Shown here piece after piece: positions 35,837 through 43,557 of a stretch of DNA of 64,000 bases. The DNA comes from Vagococcus intermedius. GTDB lineage: Bacteria > Bacillota > Bacilli > Lactobacillales > Vagococcaceae. A model generated the notes under the pieces. The model did no database searches. It was not told the DNA's origin and saw nothing but the letters and a program-made list of their open reading frames with translations. The position numbers were made by a program, and so were the translations under genes. The DNA lies in contig NZ_CP110232.1 in NCBI RefSeq assembly GCF_029144185.1, positions 558,001-622,000 of the forward strand. Reading direction: 5' to 3'. Each line of letters opens with the position of its first letter. The stretch's first letter is position 1.

Positions 35837-36484
35837 ATGAATTATCAAAAAGAACGTCAAGAGATTATTGAGTATGGGAAAGCATTAGTGACAGAACAGC
35901 TAACAACTGGAACGGGAGGAAACATTAGTCTTTTTATACCTGAAGAGCAAGTGATGTTGATTAGTCCTAGTGGGATTCCTTATCAGGATATAGAGCTTAC
36001 AGATGTAGTGGTTCTCGATTTAGAAGGAAATATTTTGGAAGGCACACGCAAACCATCTAGTGAATACGAGATGCATAAAATTTTTTATAAAAAAAATCCC
36101 GAAATTAGAGCGGTTGTTCATACTCACTCGGATTATGCCACAAGTGTTGCTTGCCTACAAAAAGAAATTCCGCCTCTGCACTATATTATAGGATCGGTTG
36201 GACGTAGTGTGAGATGTTGTGCCTATAAAACATTTGGGACACAAGCCTTAGCGGAAGAAGCGTATCAAGTAATGGGAGCTAATAAAGGAATTTTGTTAGG
36301 TAATCATGGAGTCTTAACTGTTGGAACAGATTTATCAGAGGCTTTTTCAATTGCTAAAGACATAGAATTTTTAGCGAAACTCTATGTTAGGTCTGCTACA
36401 CTAGGGGAACCAGTCTTACTTTCTGAAGCGGAACTTGATGTGGTTGTCAAAAAATTCAAAACATACGGACAAATCACTAACTAA
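35837..36484 (+). CDS. class II aldolase, probable (methylthio)ribulose-1-phosphate aldolase
   Basis: A 215-residue class II aldolase of the fuculose-1-phosphate aldolase family. The phosphate loop is TGTGGNISLF. Zn ligands are in VVHTHSDYATS (HxH) and GNHGVLTVG, with the catalytic Glu in SSEYEMHKIF. In the DHAP shunt such an enzyme cleaves methylthioribulose-1-P or 5-deoxyribulose-1-P to DHAP and an aldehyde. Operon position after mtnK and mtnA supports this rather than a fucose role. The dehydratase and enolase of the full methionine salvage pathway are absent here. Confidence 0.82.
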   Translation: MNYQKERQEIIEYGKALVTEQLTTGTGGNISLFIPEEQVMLISPSGIPYQDIELTDVVVLDLEGNILEGTRKPSSEYEMHKIFYKKNPEIRAVVHTHSDYATSVACLQKEIPPLHYIIGSVGRSVRCCAYKTFGTQALAEEAYQVMGANKGILLGNHGVLTVGTDLSEAFSIAKDIEFLAKLYVRSATLGEPVLLSEAELDVVVKKFKTYGQITN

Positions 36485-36490
36485 CTGGTT

Positions 36491-36522
36491 AAAGAGTTGA
36501 GGAGTGTCTCGACTCTTTTTTT
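36491..36522 (+). terminator. intrinsic terminator after the aldolase
   Basis: AAAGAGTTGAG pairs with CTCGACTCTTT (one G-T pair), followed by T residues. Confidence 0.88.
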
Positions 36523-36593
36523 GTGTGAAATGCTCAGTAATTATATAAATTAGCGGTTGAGCATACTCTTTTGTTTTATTAAGACCGGGCTTT

Positions 36594-36602
36594 TGCTATA
36601 AT
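36594..36602 (+). promoter_or_regulatory. extended -10 promoter of the M24 peptidase gene
   Basis: TGCTATAAT is a consensus extended -10 element, about 38 bp before the start codon. TTTATT sits 16 bp upstream as a weak -35. Confidence 0.65.
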
Positions 36603-36639
36603 GATTAAAGAGAATAACTAAAAGAAAGAAGGGCGTTAC

Positions 36640-37704
36640 ATGATTAATCGTATTGAGAAATTAAGAGAACAGATGAAAAAAGTTGAATTGCCTGCAATGC
36701 TTGTGACAAGTCAGTATAATTTACGTTATTTAACAGGGTTTACTGGAACAACGGGATTAGCTGTGATTACGATGGATAATGCCTATTTTGTCACTGATTT
36801 TCGTTATACAGAACAAGCGACATCACAATGTCAAGGGTATCAAATTGTTCAAAATTTTGGTCCAATCTATGATGAAGTCTCAAAAATTGTTGAAGATGAA
36901 CAATTAACAGCGATTGGATTTGAAGAGGATCATGTGTCATTTGCTTTATATAGCTTATTTGAAGAAATTATTGACGTTGATCTTGTTCCAGTTTCTGGGA
37001 TGGTTGAGACGTTGCGAGAAGTGAAAGATGAAGAAGAATTAGCTATTATTCGAAAAGCGTGTCAAATTGCAGATGCCGCTTTTGAGCATATCCTAGGTTT
37101 TATCAAACCAGGTCTGACAGAAATTCAAGTCGCTAATGAGTTAGACTTTTATATGCGTTCATTAGGCGCGACAGGCGTTTCATTTGAAACAATTGTTGCC
37201 AGTGGTGTTCGCTCTGCTATGCCACATGGTGTTGCTAGTGACAAAGTGATTGAGCAAGGTGATTTGATTACGCTTGATTATGGCTGTTACTACCAAGGTT
37301 ATGTTTCTGATATGACAAGAACAATTGCGTTGGGAGATCCTGGTGAGAAGTTAAAAGAGATCCATCAATTAGTCTTAGATGCTCAGTTAAAAGTGATTGA
37401 AGCAGCCAAACCAGGAATGACTGGGATTGAACTTGATGCTGTTGCTAGAGGTTATTTTGAAGAAAAAGATTGTGCAGAAGCTTTTGGTCATTCTACAGGT
37501 CATGGAATTGGTTTAGAAATTCATGAAGGACCGAATGTATCTAAAATCGCCGACAAAGCTTTTGTTCCAGGAAATGTTATTACTAATGAACCGGGTCTTT
37601 ATTACCCAGGTTTAGGCGGAGTCAGAATTGAAGATGATATGTTAGTAACGGAAAATGGAGTTGAAATTTTAACGCATTCACCAAAAGAACTGATTATCAT
37701 TTAA
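36640..37704 (+). CDS. Xaa-Pro aminopeptidase/dipeptidase, M24 family (YqhT-like)
   Basis: A 354-residue metallopeptidase that splits off residues next to proline. The N-terminal creatinase-like domain (residues 1-130) is followed by the pita-bread fold. Metal ligands are in LDYGCYYQGYVSDMTRT (two Asp), GHGIGLEIHEGP (His), TNEPGLYY (Glu) and GGVRIEDDM (Glu). AAGAAGGG precedes the ATG. In relatives this gene is followed by efp; here the next gene is an Asp23-family gene. Confidence 0.92.
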   Translation: MINRIEKLREQMKKVELPAMLVTSQYNLRYLTGFTGTTGLAVITMDNAYFVTDFRYTEQATSQCQGYQIVQNFGPIYDEVSKIVEDEQLTAIGFEEDHVSFALYSLFEEIIDVDLVPVSGMVETLREVKDEEELAIIRKACQIADAAFEHILGFIKPGLTEIQVANELDFYMRSLGATGVSFETIVASGVRSAMPHGVASDKVIEQGDLITLDYGCYYQGYVSDMTRTIALGDPGEKLKEIHQLVLDAQLKVIEAAKPGMTGIELDAVARGYFEEKDCAEAFGHSTGHGIGLEIHEGPNVSKIADKAFVPGNVITNEPGLYYPGLGGVRIEDDMLVTENGVEILTHSPKELIII

Positions 37705-37889
37705 TTGTTCGATAAAAACGTTAGATTTTTTCACTAGTTTCTGGTGACAAGTTGGGGCATTTAGTGATAAACTAACAAGGAGCACATTTAGTGGACGCAG
37801 GCAATTAGTATGAACTAGTTGTTCGATAAAACCTCAAGCTAACAAATTAGTTTTTAGAGATGAGCGTCTAAGTAAAGGGGGGATACCAG

Positions 37890-38312
37890 TTGACAGAAGA
37901 GACATTTGTAATTAATAACAATCAAACAACCCCTGGTGGAGAAATCGTCATTGCACCAGAAGTGATCGAAGTGATCATTGGGATTGCGGCATCAAAAGTT
38001 GAGGGTGTCTATGGTATGCGCGGTGATTTGGCTTCTAACGTCAACCAGTTGTTAGGACGTACGGCACATAGCAAAGGTGTTTACTTGAAGAATGAAGAAG
38101 ACGGCTTAAGAGTGGATCTTTATTGTTACTTGAATTATGGTGTAGCTGTTCCAAAAGTTGCGCTTGATATGCAAGAAAAAGTAAAACAACAAGTTTTATA
38201 TATGACTGATATTAACCTTTCAGAGGTTAACATTCATGTCGTAGGAGTTGTTCCTGAAAAAACAGAAAACCCAAAAATTGACGAATTATTTGATGTAGAA
38301 GAGGATGAATAG
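37890..38312 (+). CDS. Asp23/Gls24 family envelope stress response protein (YqhY-like)
   Basis: A 140-residue protein starting with TTG after AGGGGGG. It has the Asp23 core GGEIVIAPEVIEVIIGIAASKVEGVYGM and VDLYCYLNYGVAVPKVALDMQEKVKQQV. The acidic C-terminus is typical of YqhY, which lies before nusB in Bacillus and influences acetyl-CoA carboxylase. It abuts nusB by one base, suggesting one operon. Confidence 0.88.
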   Translation: MTEETFVINNNQTTPGGEIVIAPEVIEVIIGIAASKVEGVYGMRGDLASNVNQLLGRTAHSKGVYLKNEEDGLRVDLYCYLNYGVAVPKVALDMQEKVKQQVLYMTDINLSEVNIHVVGVVPEKTENPKIDELFDVEEDE

Positions 38313-38313
38313 A

Positions 38314-38754
38314 GTGGAATTAACTCGACACGAGATAAGAGAAAAAGCGTTACAAGCCTTATACCCATTTGATTTTGATGGTGAGGTAAATAAAGCAGAA
38401 GCAATCGAATATGCCTTAGCCTATAATAATGCAGAGGTTGTAAGCGAAGATGGCGAGATGTTTGTTCCTGGTTACTTAGATGTTTTAGTAACAGGTGTAT
38501 GTAATCACAAAGCTGAATTAGATGAGCTGATTAAAGCTAATTTAAAAAAATGGACACTAAACCGAATTGCCAAACCAGATTTGATTATTTTACGTTTAGC
38601 TGTTTATGAAATCAAATATGTAGAGCAAGTACCTGCAAAAGTTGCGCTTAATGAAGCATTAGAGCTGACTAAAAAATACAGTGATGATGAGTCACGTAAA
38701 TTTGTTAATGGTGTATTATCAAATATTATTGCTAAAGAAGATTCAGAGAAATAG
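38314..38754 (+). CDS. nusB: transcription antitermination factor NusB
   Basis: A 146-residue all-helical RNA-binding protein that joins the rRNA antitermination complex. The start was set at the GTG at 38314 (MELTRHEIREKALQALY), 8 bp after AGAGGAT; the ATG at 38305 touches the RBS. Conserved segments are RIAKPDLIILRLAVYEIKYV, KVALNEALELTKKYSDDESRKFVNGVLSNI. A terminator overlaps its 3' end. Confidence 0.93.
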   Translation: MELTRHEIREKALQALYPFDFDGEVNKAEAIEYALAYNNAEVVSEDGEMFVPGYLDVLVTGVCNHKAELDELIKANLKKWTLNRIAKPDLIILRLAVYEIKYVEQVPAKVALNEALELTKKYSDDESRKFVNGVLSNIIAKEDSEK

Positions 38755-38777
38755 TCTTATTTCTCTGAGTTTTTTTA
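38744..38777 (+). terminator. intrinsic terminator overlapping the nusB stop
   Basis: CAGAGAAAT and ATTTCTCTG pair perfectly around a loop that includes the stop codon, followed by T residues. Confidence 0.88.
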
Positions 38778-38842
38778 TTTGGCCTGATTAAGAGAAAAGA
38801 ACTAAGATATTCGTGTGTGAACTTTCGTGGGTTAGCGTTTTA

Positions 38843-38851
38843 TGCTAGAAT
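38843..38851 (+). promoter_or_regulatory. extended -10 promoter of folD
   Basis: TGCTAGAAT is an extended -10 element, about 38 bp before the folD start codon. No clear -35 is seen. Confidence 0.6.
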
Positions 38852-38888
38852 AAAAGCAATGAATTTAATTGAAAGAGGGGCGTTCTAA

Positions 38889-39728
38889 ATGGGAAATAAA
38901 ATTAGCGGTCGTAAGTTAGCGGATGAGATGCAATTGGAAATGGCAGCCGAAGTTTCAGCTATGACAGTAAAACCTGGTTTAGTGGTCATCATTGTTGGAG
39001 AAAATAAGGCAAGCCAAACTTACGTTAGAAATAAAGAACGTACAGCAGAAAAAATTGGGATTAATTCAAAGATTGAACGTTTGCCGGAGACAACAACAGA
39101 AGAGGACTTATTGAGCTTAATTGCCCAATATAATCAAGATGAGCAGTTTCATGGTATTTTAGTGCAATTACCTTTGCCAGAACATATCGATGAGCAACGT
39201 GTCTTATTGGCGATAGACCCTGATAAAGATGTAGATGGGTTTCATCCACTAAATGTCGGGAAGTTATTAACGGGACAACCAGGCTTATTGCCATGTACGC
39301 CTTACGGTATCATCAAAATGTTACAAGCATCAGGTGTTGAAATGGCGGGTAAACAGGCAGTGGTAGTCGGACGTAGTAATATTGTTGGCAAGCCAATGAT
39401 GCATTTATTGTTACGAGAAGATGCAACAGTGACTGTTACTCACTCTAAAACGGTTAACTTGAAAGAAATAACTCGTCAAGCTGATATTTTAATCGTGGCA
39501 ATTGGTCGAGGTCATTTTATAAAAGCCGATCACATTAAACCAGGAGCCGTGGTAGTTGATGTTGGGATGAATCACACCGCTGAAGGGAAATTAATTGGGG
39601 ATGTTGAGTTTGAAACAGCTCAAGAAGTGGCTAGTTTAATCACGCCTGTTCCAGGTGGTGTGGGCCCGATGACTATCACAATGTTAATGGAACAAACCAT
39701 TTCAAATGCCCGAAAAAAAGATAAGTGA
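38889..39728 (+). CDS. folD: bifunctional methylenetetrahydrofolate dehydrogenase/cyclohydrolase
   Basis: A 279-residue enzyme that interconverts methylene- and formyl-tetrahydrofolate. The YVRNKERTAEKIGI segment holds the catalytic Lys region, followed by GILVQLPLPEHID, PDKDVDGFHPLNVGKL and VVGRSNIVGKPMMHLLL (NADP loop). The C-terminus PVPGGVGPMTITMLM is standard. AGAGGGG precedes the ATG. It leads the folD-xseA-xseB-isoprenoid-tlyA-argR-recN run found in many Firmicutes. Confidence 0.97.
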   Translation: MGNKISGRKLADEMQLEMAAEVSAMTVKPGLVVIIVGENKASQTYVRNKERTAEKIGINSKIERLPETTTEEDLLSLIAQYNQDEQFHGILVQLPLPEHIDEQRVLLAIDPDKDVDGFHPLNVGKLLTGQPGLLPCTPYGIIKMLQASGVEMAGKQAVVVGRSNIVGKPMMHLLLREDATVTVTHSKTVNLKEITRQADILIVAIGRGHFIKADHIKPGAVVVDVGMNHTAEGKLIGDVEFETAQEVASLITPVPGGVGPMTITMLMEQTISNARKKDK

Positions 39729-39737
39729 GGTCAAATT

Positions 39738-41084
39738 GTGTCAAAAAATTACTTAACAATCACAGCTCTAACTAAATATTTAAAACGTAAATTTGAAGCG
39801 GATCCTCATTTAGACCGTGTTTATTTAACAGGCGAGATTTCTAATTTCAGACCACGGCCCAATGCCCATCAGTATTTTAGTTTAAAAGATGATCAAGCTA
39901 AAATTTCAGCGATTATGTTCAAAGGTGCTTTCCAAAAACTTAAGTTTCAACCTAAAGAAGGCATGAAAGTTTTGGTTGTAGGTCGTGTGTCTTTATATGA
40001 AGCAAGCGGTAATTATCAGATTTATATCGAGCATATGGAACCAGATGGCGTGGGTGCTTTGTATCAAGCTTTAGAGGAGTTAAAAGGCAAGTTATCTAAA
40101 GAAGGTTTATTTACAGCACCTAAAAAAGAACTAAGTCGCTATCCTCAAAGGATTGCAGTGGTGACTAGTCCAAGTGGAGCAGTTATTCGTGACATTATGA
40201 CGACTCTTCAAAGGCGTTATCCGATTGCTGAGTTAGTGCTATTTCCAACCCTCGTGCAAGGGGATAAGGCAGCTGCTGATATTTGTCGCAACCTTACGCG
40301 AATCGAAGCATGTCAAAATTTTGATACAGTCATAGTCGCTCGGGGAGGTGGCTCAATTGAAGATTTGTGGCCGTTCAATGAAGAAATAGTTGCTAGAGCG
40401 ATAGCGGGTTTGACTATTCCTGTTATTTCCTCAGTTGGACACGAGACCGATGTGACCATAGCTGATTTAGTAGCCGATGTCAGAGCTGCCACCCCTACAG
40501 CAGCAGCAGAGTTAGCAGTACCTGTGCTAAGTGACGAATTACTTAAGATTAAAGAGAAGGAAAATCGTTTAATTAAAAGTTATTCTTATTTATTAGAGCA
40601 ACAACAAGCTCGTTTAAAACATACCATGTCTTCTTTTGTCTTTACTCAGCCCGAAAGATTATATGAGGGCTTTACGATAAAATTAGATTTATTGACAAGG
40701 CGTTTTCAACAAAGTAGCCACCAAGCTGTCTTGTTGAAGAAGGATGATTACATGCGTCTACTTGCTCAATTGAATCTGTCTCATCCAGGACACCGTTTAG
40801 CAGCTGAGCAACAGCGACTAAAGAATATCGAACAACAATTTAAACAAGTCAGTCAACAGTTACTTAAAAACAAGCAACAACATTTTGGACAGTTAGTTCA
40901 GTCTTTAGATATACTGAGCCCTCTAAAAACAATGGGACGCGGTTATACTTATGTCACGCAAGCAGAAACTCTAGTGGCAAAAGCTGAGGATTTAAAAAAT
41001 AAAGATGAGATGACCATTCATTTTAACGATGGTCAGGTGGATGTAACAGTACAAGAAATCAGATTAAGTGAAGGTGAAAAATAA
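39738..41084 (+). CDS. xseA: exodeoxyribonuclease VII large subunit
   Basis: A 448-residue subunit of the single-strand-specific nuclease. An N-terminal OB fold (residues 1-100; YLTGEISNFRPRPNAHQYFSLKD) is followed by the catalytic domain with VVTSPSGAVIRDI, ARGGGSIEDLWPFNEE and SSVGHETDVTIAD, then a long coiled coil. The start is the GTG at 39738 with GAGG upstream. It lies 9 bp after folD and 1 bp before xseB. Confidence 0.95.
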   Translation: MSKNYLTITALTKYLKRKFEADPHLDRVYLTGEISNFRPRPNAHQYFSLKDDQAKISAIMFKGAFQKLKFQPKEGMKVLVVGRVSLYEASGNYQIYIEHMEPDGVGALYQALEELKGKLSKEGLFTAPKKELSRYPQRIAVVTSPSGAVIRDIMTTLQRRYPIAELVLFPTLVQGDKAAADICRNLTRIEACQNFDTVIVARGGGSIEDLWPFNEEIVARAIAGLTIPVISSVGHETDVTIADLVADVRAATPTAAAELAVPVLSDELLKIKEKENRLIKSYSYLLEQQQARLKHTMSSFVFTQPERLYEGFTIKLDLLTRRFQQSSHQAVLLKKDDYMRLLAQLNLSHPGHRLAAEQQRLKNIEQQFKQVSQQLLKNKQQHFGQLVQSLDILSPLKTMGRGYTYVTQAETLVAKAEDLKNKDEMTIHFNDGQVDVTVQEIRLSEGEK

Positions 41085-41085
41085 G

Positions 41086-41316
41086 ATGGTAAAAAAAACA
41101 GAAATGACATTTGAAGAATCAATGTCAGCTTTAGAACAAATTGTACGTGAGTTAGAACAAGGAGATGTCCCTTTGGAAAAAGCTTTAGAGCAGTTTCAAA
41201 CAGGGATTGAGTTGAGTAAGGTTTGTCAAGAAACTCTCTCAAAAGCCGAGACGACATTGACTAAGATTATGACAGAAAATAACGAAGAAATCGTATTTGA
41301 TGAGGGTGCTGATTAG
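41086..41316 (+). CDS. xseB: exodeoxyribonuclease VII small subunit
   Basis: A 76-residue helical partner of XseA, with the family block TFEESMSALEQIVRELEQGDVPLEKALEQFQTGIEL (read in parts). The start was set at 41086 (MVKKTEMTFEES), directly after the xseA stop, with AAGGTGA upstream. Only 2 bp separate it from the next gene, so the run is tightly coupled. Confidence 0.95.
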   Translation: MVKKTEMTFEESMSALEQIVRELEQGDVPLEKALEQFQTGIELSKVCQETLSKAETTLTKIMTENNEEIVFDEGAD

Positions 41317-41318
41317 AG

Positions 41319-42212
41319 ATGACTATTGACTTAAAAAGTTTTTCGTCACATCACTTACCCTTGATTAATGAAGAGATGCTTGAGACTATTCAAGTACTTG
41401 CTAGTGAAGACAGTTTGCGTGAAAGTATGCGCTACTCAGTGATAGCTGGTGGTAAAAGGTTGAGACCGTTATTATTATTGGCAACTTTAGCATTCTTTGA
41501 TCATAAAATTGAAAAAGGGCATTATCAACTGGCTGCAGCATTAGAAATGATTCATACGTATTCGTTAATACACGATGATTTACCGGCTATGGACAATGAT
41601 GACTTAAGACGTGGTCAACCAACTAATCATATTGTGTTTGGAGAAGGATTGGCGATTTTAGCAGGAGATGCTTTGTTAAATGAGGCGCTATATCTAGTTA
41701 GTGATAGTGAATTGGATAATGAAAGTAAGGTTTGGTTGATGAAACAACTAACCTTAGCTGCCGGATCAGCAGGTATGATTGGTGGACAAGTAGCTGATAT
41801 CGAAGGGGAAGAACGCCCTTTGAGTTTGGATGAATTGCAAAGTGTCCACCGACGTAAGACTGGTGCGTTAATCAAGTTTGCTGTGGAAGCTGGGAGTTAT
41901 TTAGCAAAGGTTGATGAACATATTTTTATTGAGATGGGACTCTTTGCTGAGAATTTTGGAATAGCCTTCCAGATAAAAGACGACTTACTTGATGTATTAG
42001 GTGATGAGGCGCTGATTGGCAAAAAAACAGGAATGGATGCGACGTTGAATAAAAGTACCTACACTTCGTTGTTAGGGGTAAAGGGCGCTCAAACAGCGTT
42101 ACAAGAGCATTATACTAAAGCTATTGCCGCGTTAGATGAAGTGAAGAAAATAATCGGGAAACCAATGGAAGTTAGTCTGTTGGAACAATTAATCGAAACC
42201 TTAATGGTTTAA
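41319..42212 (+). CDS. ispA: polyprenyl (farnesyl) diphosphate synthase
   Basis: A 297-residue trans-prenyltransferase that builds farnesyl diphosphate, the precursor of undecaprenyl-P and quinones. The first Asp-rich motif lies in HDDLPAMDNDDLRRG and the second in QIKDDLLDVLGD. The substrate block SLRESMRYSVIAGGKRLRPLL is typical. Chain length is inferred from context: this gene sits between xseB and tlyA as ispA does in Bacillus. Confidence 0.92.
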   Translation: MTIDLKSFSSHHLPLINEEMLETIQVLASEDSLRESMRYSVIAGGKRLRPLLLLATLAFFDHKIEKGHYQLAAALEMIHTYSLIHDDLPAMDNDDLRRGQPTNHIVFGEGLAILAGDALLNEALYLVSDSELDNESKVWLMKQLTLAAGSAGMIGGQVADIEGEERPLSLDELQSVHRRKTGALIKFAVEAGSYLAKVDEHIFIEMGLFAENFGIAFQIKDDLLDVLGDEALIGKKTGMDATLNKSTYTSLLGVKGAQTALQEHYTKAIAALDEVKKIIGKPMEVSLLEQLIETLMV

Positions 42213-42231
42213 GAGACGAAAGAAGAGACCA

Positions 42232-43068
42232 ATGAAAAAAGAACGTGTAGATGTCCTTGTATATAATCAAGGATTAAGTGAAACAAGAGAAAAGGCAAAA
42301 CGTGCCGTTATGGCAGGTTTAGTTTATGATGAAAATAATTTACGTATGGATAAACCAGGTGAGAAAGTTTCTGTAGAAACAGTGTTGCACTTAAAAGGTG
42401 AAGGGTTAAGATATGTCTCACGTGGAGGCTTAAAATTAGAGAAAGCTTTAAAAGTTTATGAGATTGACATGACAGATAAAATTCTATTAGACATTGGCTC
42501 ATCAACAGGTGGGTTTACTGATGTGGCATTGCAACATGGGGCAAAAATGAGCTATGCCTTAGATGTTGGGTATAATCAATTGGCTTGGAAGTTAAGACAA
42601 GATGAGCGTGTGGTTGTGATGGAGAGAACTAATTTTAGATACTCAAAACCAGAAGATTTCGAACAAGGCTTACCAGATATTGCTTCTATTGATGTTTCTT
42701 TTATTTCCCTGCGTTTAATTTTACCTGTGTTAAAACAAATTTTGAAATCAAATGGTGAAGTAGTTGCTTTAATTAAACCACAATTTGAGGCTGGCAAAGA
42801 CTTAGTAGGTAAAAATGGGGTCATTAGAGAAAAAAGTACTCATCGTTTTGTTTTAGAAGAGATGTTGCACTTTATGGTATCCGAAGGATACGAAGTTACT
42901 GGTTTAGATTATTCACCGATTAAAGGTGGCGAAGGAAATATTGAGTTTTTAGCTTATTTAAAATGGCCAGGTTTAGACCAAGGTGGTTCGGCAGTTAGAG
43001 AGATTGAATCTTGGGCATCCGACATTGTGGAGCAGGCTCATTCTGAATTAAAAGTGAAGAACAAATAG
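42232..43068 (+). CDS. TlyA family RNA methyltransferase
   Basis: A 278-residue protein with an N-terminal S4 RNA-binding domain (residues 1-65) and an FtsJ-like methyltransferase domain. The SAM motif is LLDIGSSTGGFTDVALQHGA, and the catalytic block includes SIDVSFISLRLILP and ALIKPQFEAG. Mycobacterial TlyA 2'-O-methylates 16S and 23S rRNA; activity in this lineage is inferred. It lies 19 bp after ispA and 22 bp before argR. Confidence 0.9.
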   Translation: MKKERVDVLVYNQGLSETREKAKRAVMAGLVYDENNLRMDKPGEKVSVETVLHLKGEGLRYVSRGGLKLEKALKVYEIDMTDKILLDIGSSTGGFTDVALQHGAKMSYALDVGYNQLAWKLRQDERVVVMERTNFRYSKPEDFEQGLPDIASIDVSFISLRLILPVLKQILKSNGEVVALIKPQFEAGKDLVGKNGVIREKSTHRFVLEEMLHFMVSEGYEVTGLDYSPIKGGEGNIEFLAYLKWPGLDQGGSAVREIESWASDIVEQAHSELKVKNK

Positions 43069-43090
43069 CTTTAAAATTGAGGAGGTCAAA

Positions 43091-43546
43091 ATGAAAAAGA
43101 TAGAGCGCCAGCGATTAATTAGACAATTACTGAAAGAACATCGCATACAAAAACAAGAAGAATTTGTTGAGTTATTAAATGACAAGGGTGTAGAAGTAAC
43201 ACAAGCGACCATATCCCGAGATATTAAAGAGATGCAGTTGATAAAAGTAAGTAATGAAGATGGCACGTTTTATTATAGTATTTTGGCTCAATCGGGAGAA
43301 GCTGATCAGAAAAGGTTGAAAAAGATGGTACAAGATGTGGTGCTTGATTTTGACACTATGGATAAGTATGTTTCTTTGAGAACAGTTCCTGGAAGCGCGC
43401 ATGCTTTAGGTATTTCAGTGGAAAAAGTTTATGATAAGAAATTATTTACCTTAATCACCACAGATGATAAAGTTTTAATGATTTTTAAATTGGAAGAAAG
43501 TGCAAAAGAGGTTTGGCAAAATCTTCAAGCGCTGACTTATGGATAA
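43091..43546 (+). CDS. argR: arginine repressor ArgR/AhrC
   Basis: A 151-residue hexameric regulator of arginine genes. The N-terminal winged helix has VTQATISRDIKEMQLIKV. The C-terminal oligomerisation and arginine-binding domain contains VPGSAHALGISVEKV and TLITTDDKVLMIF, where the paired Asp contact arginine. Enterococci often have more than one ArgR; this copy is the conserved one next to recN. GAGGTC precedes the ATG. Confidence 0.93.
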   Translation: MKKIERQRLIRQLLKEHRIQKQEEFVELLNDKGVEVTQATISRDIKEMQLIKVSNEDGTFYYSILAQSGEADQKRLKKMVQDVVLDFDTMDKYVSLRTVPGSAHALGISVEKVYDKKLFTLITTDDKVLMIFKLEESAKEVWQNLQALTYG

Positions 43547-43557
43547 GAGGTGTTTTT

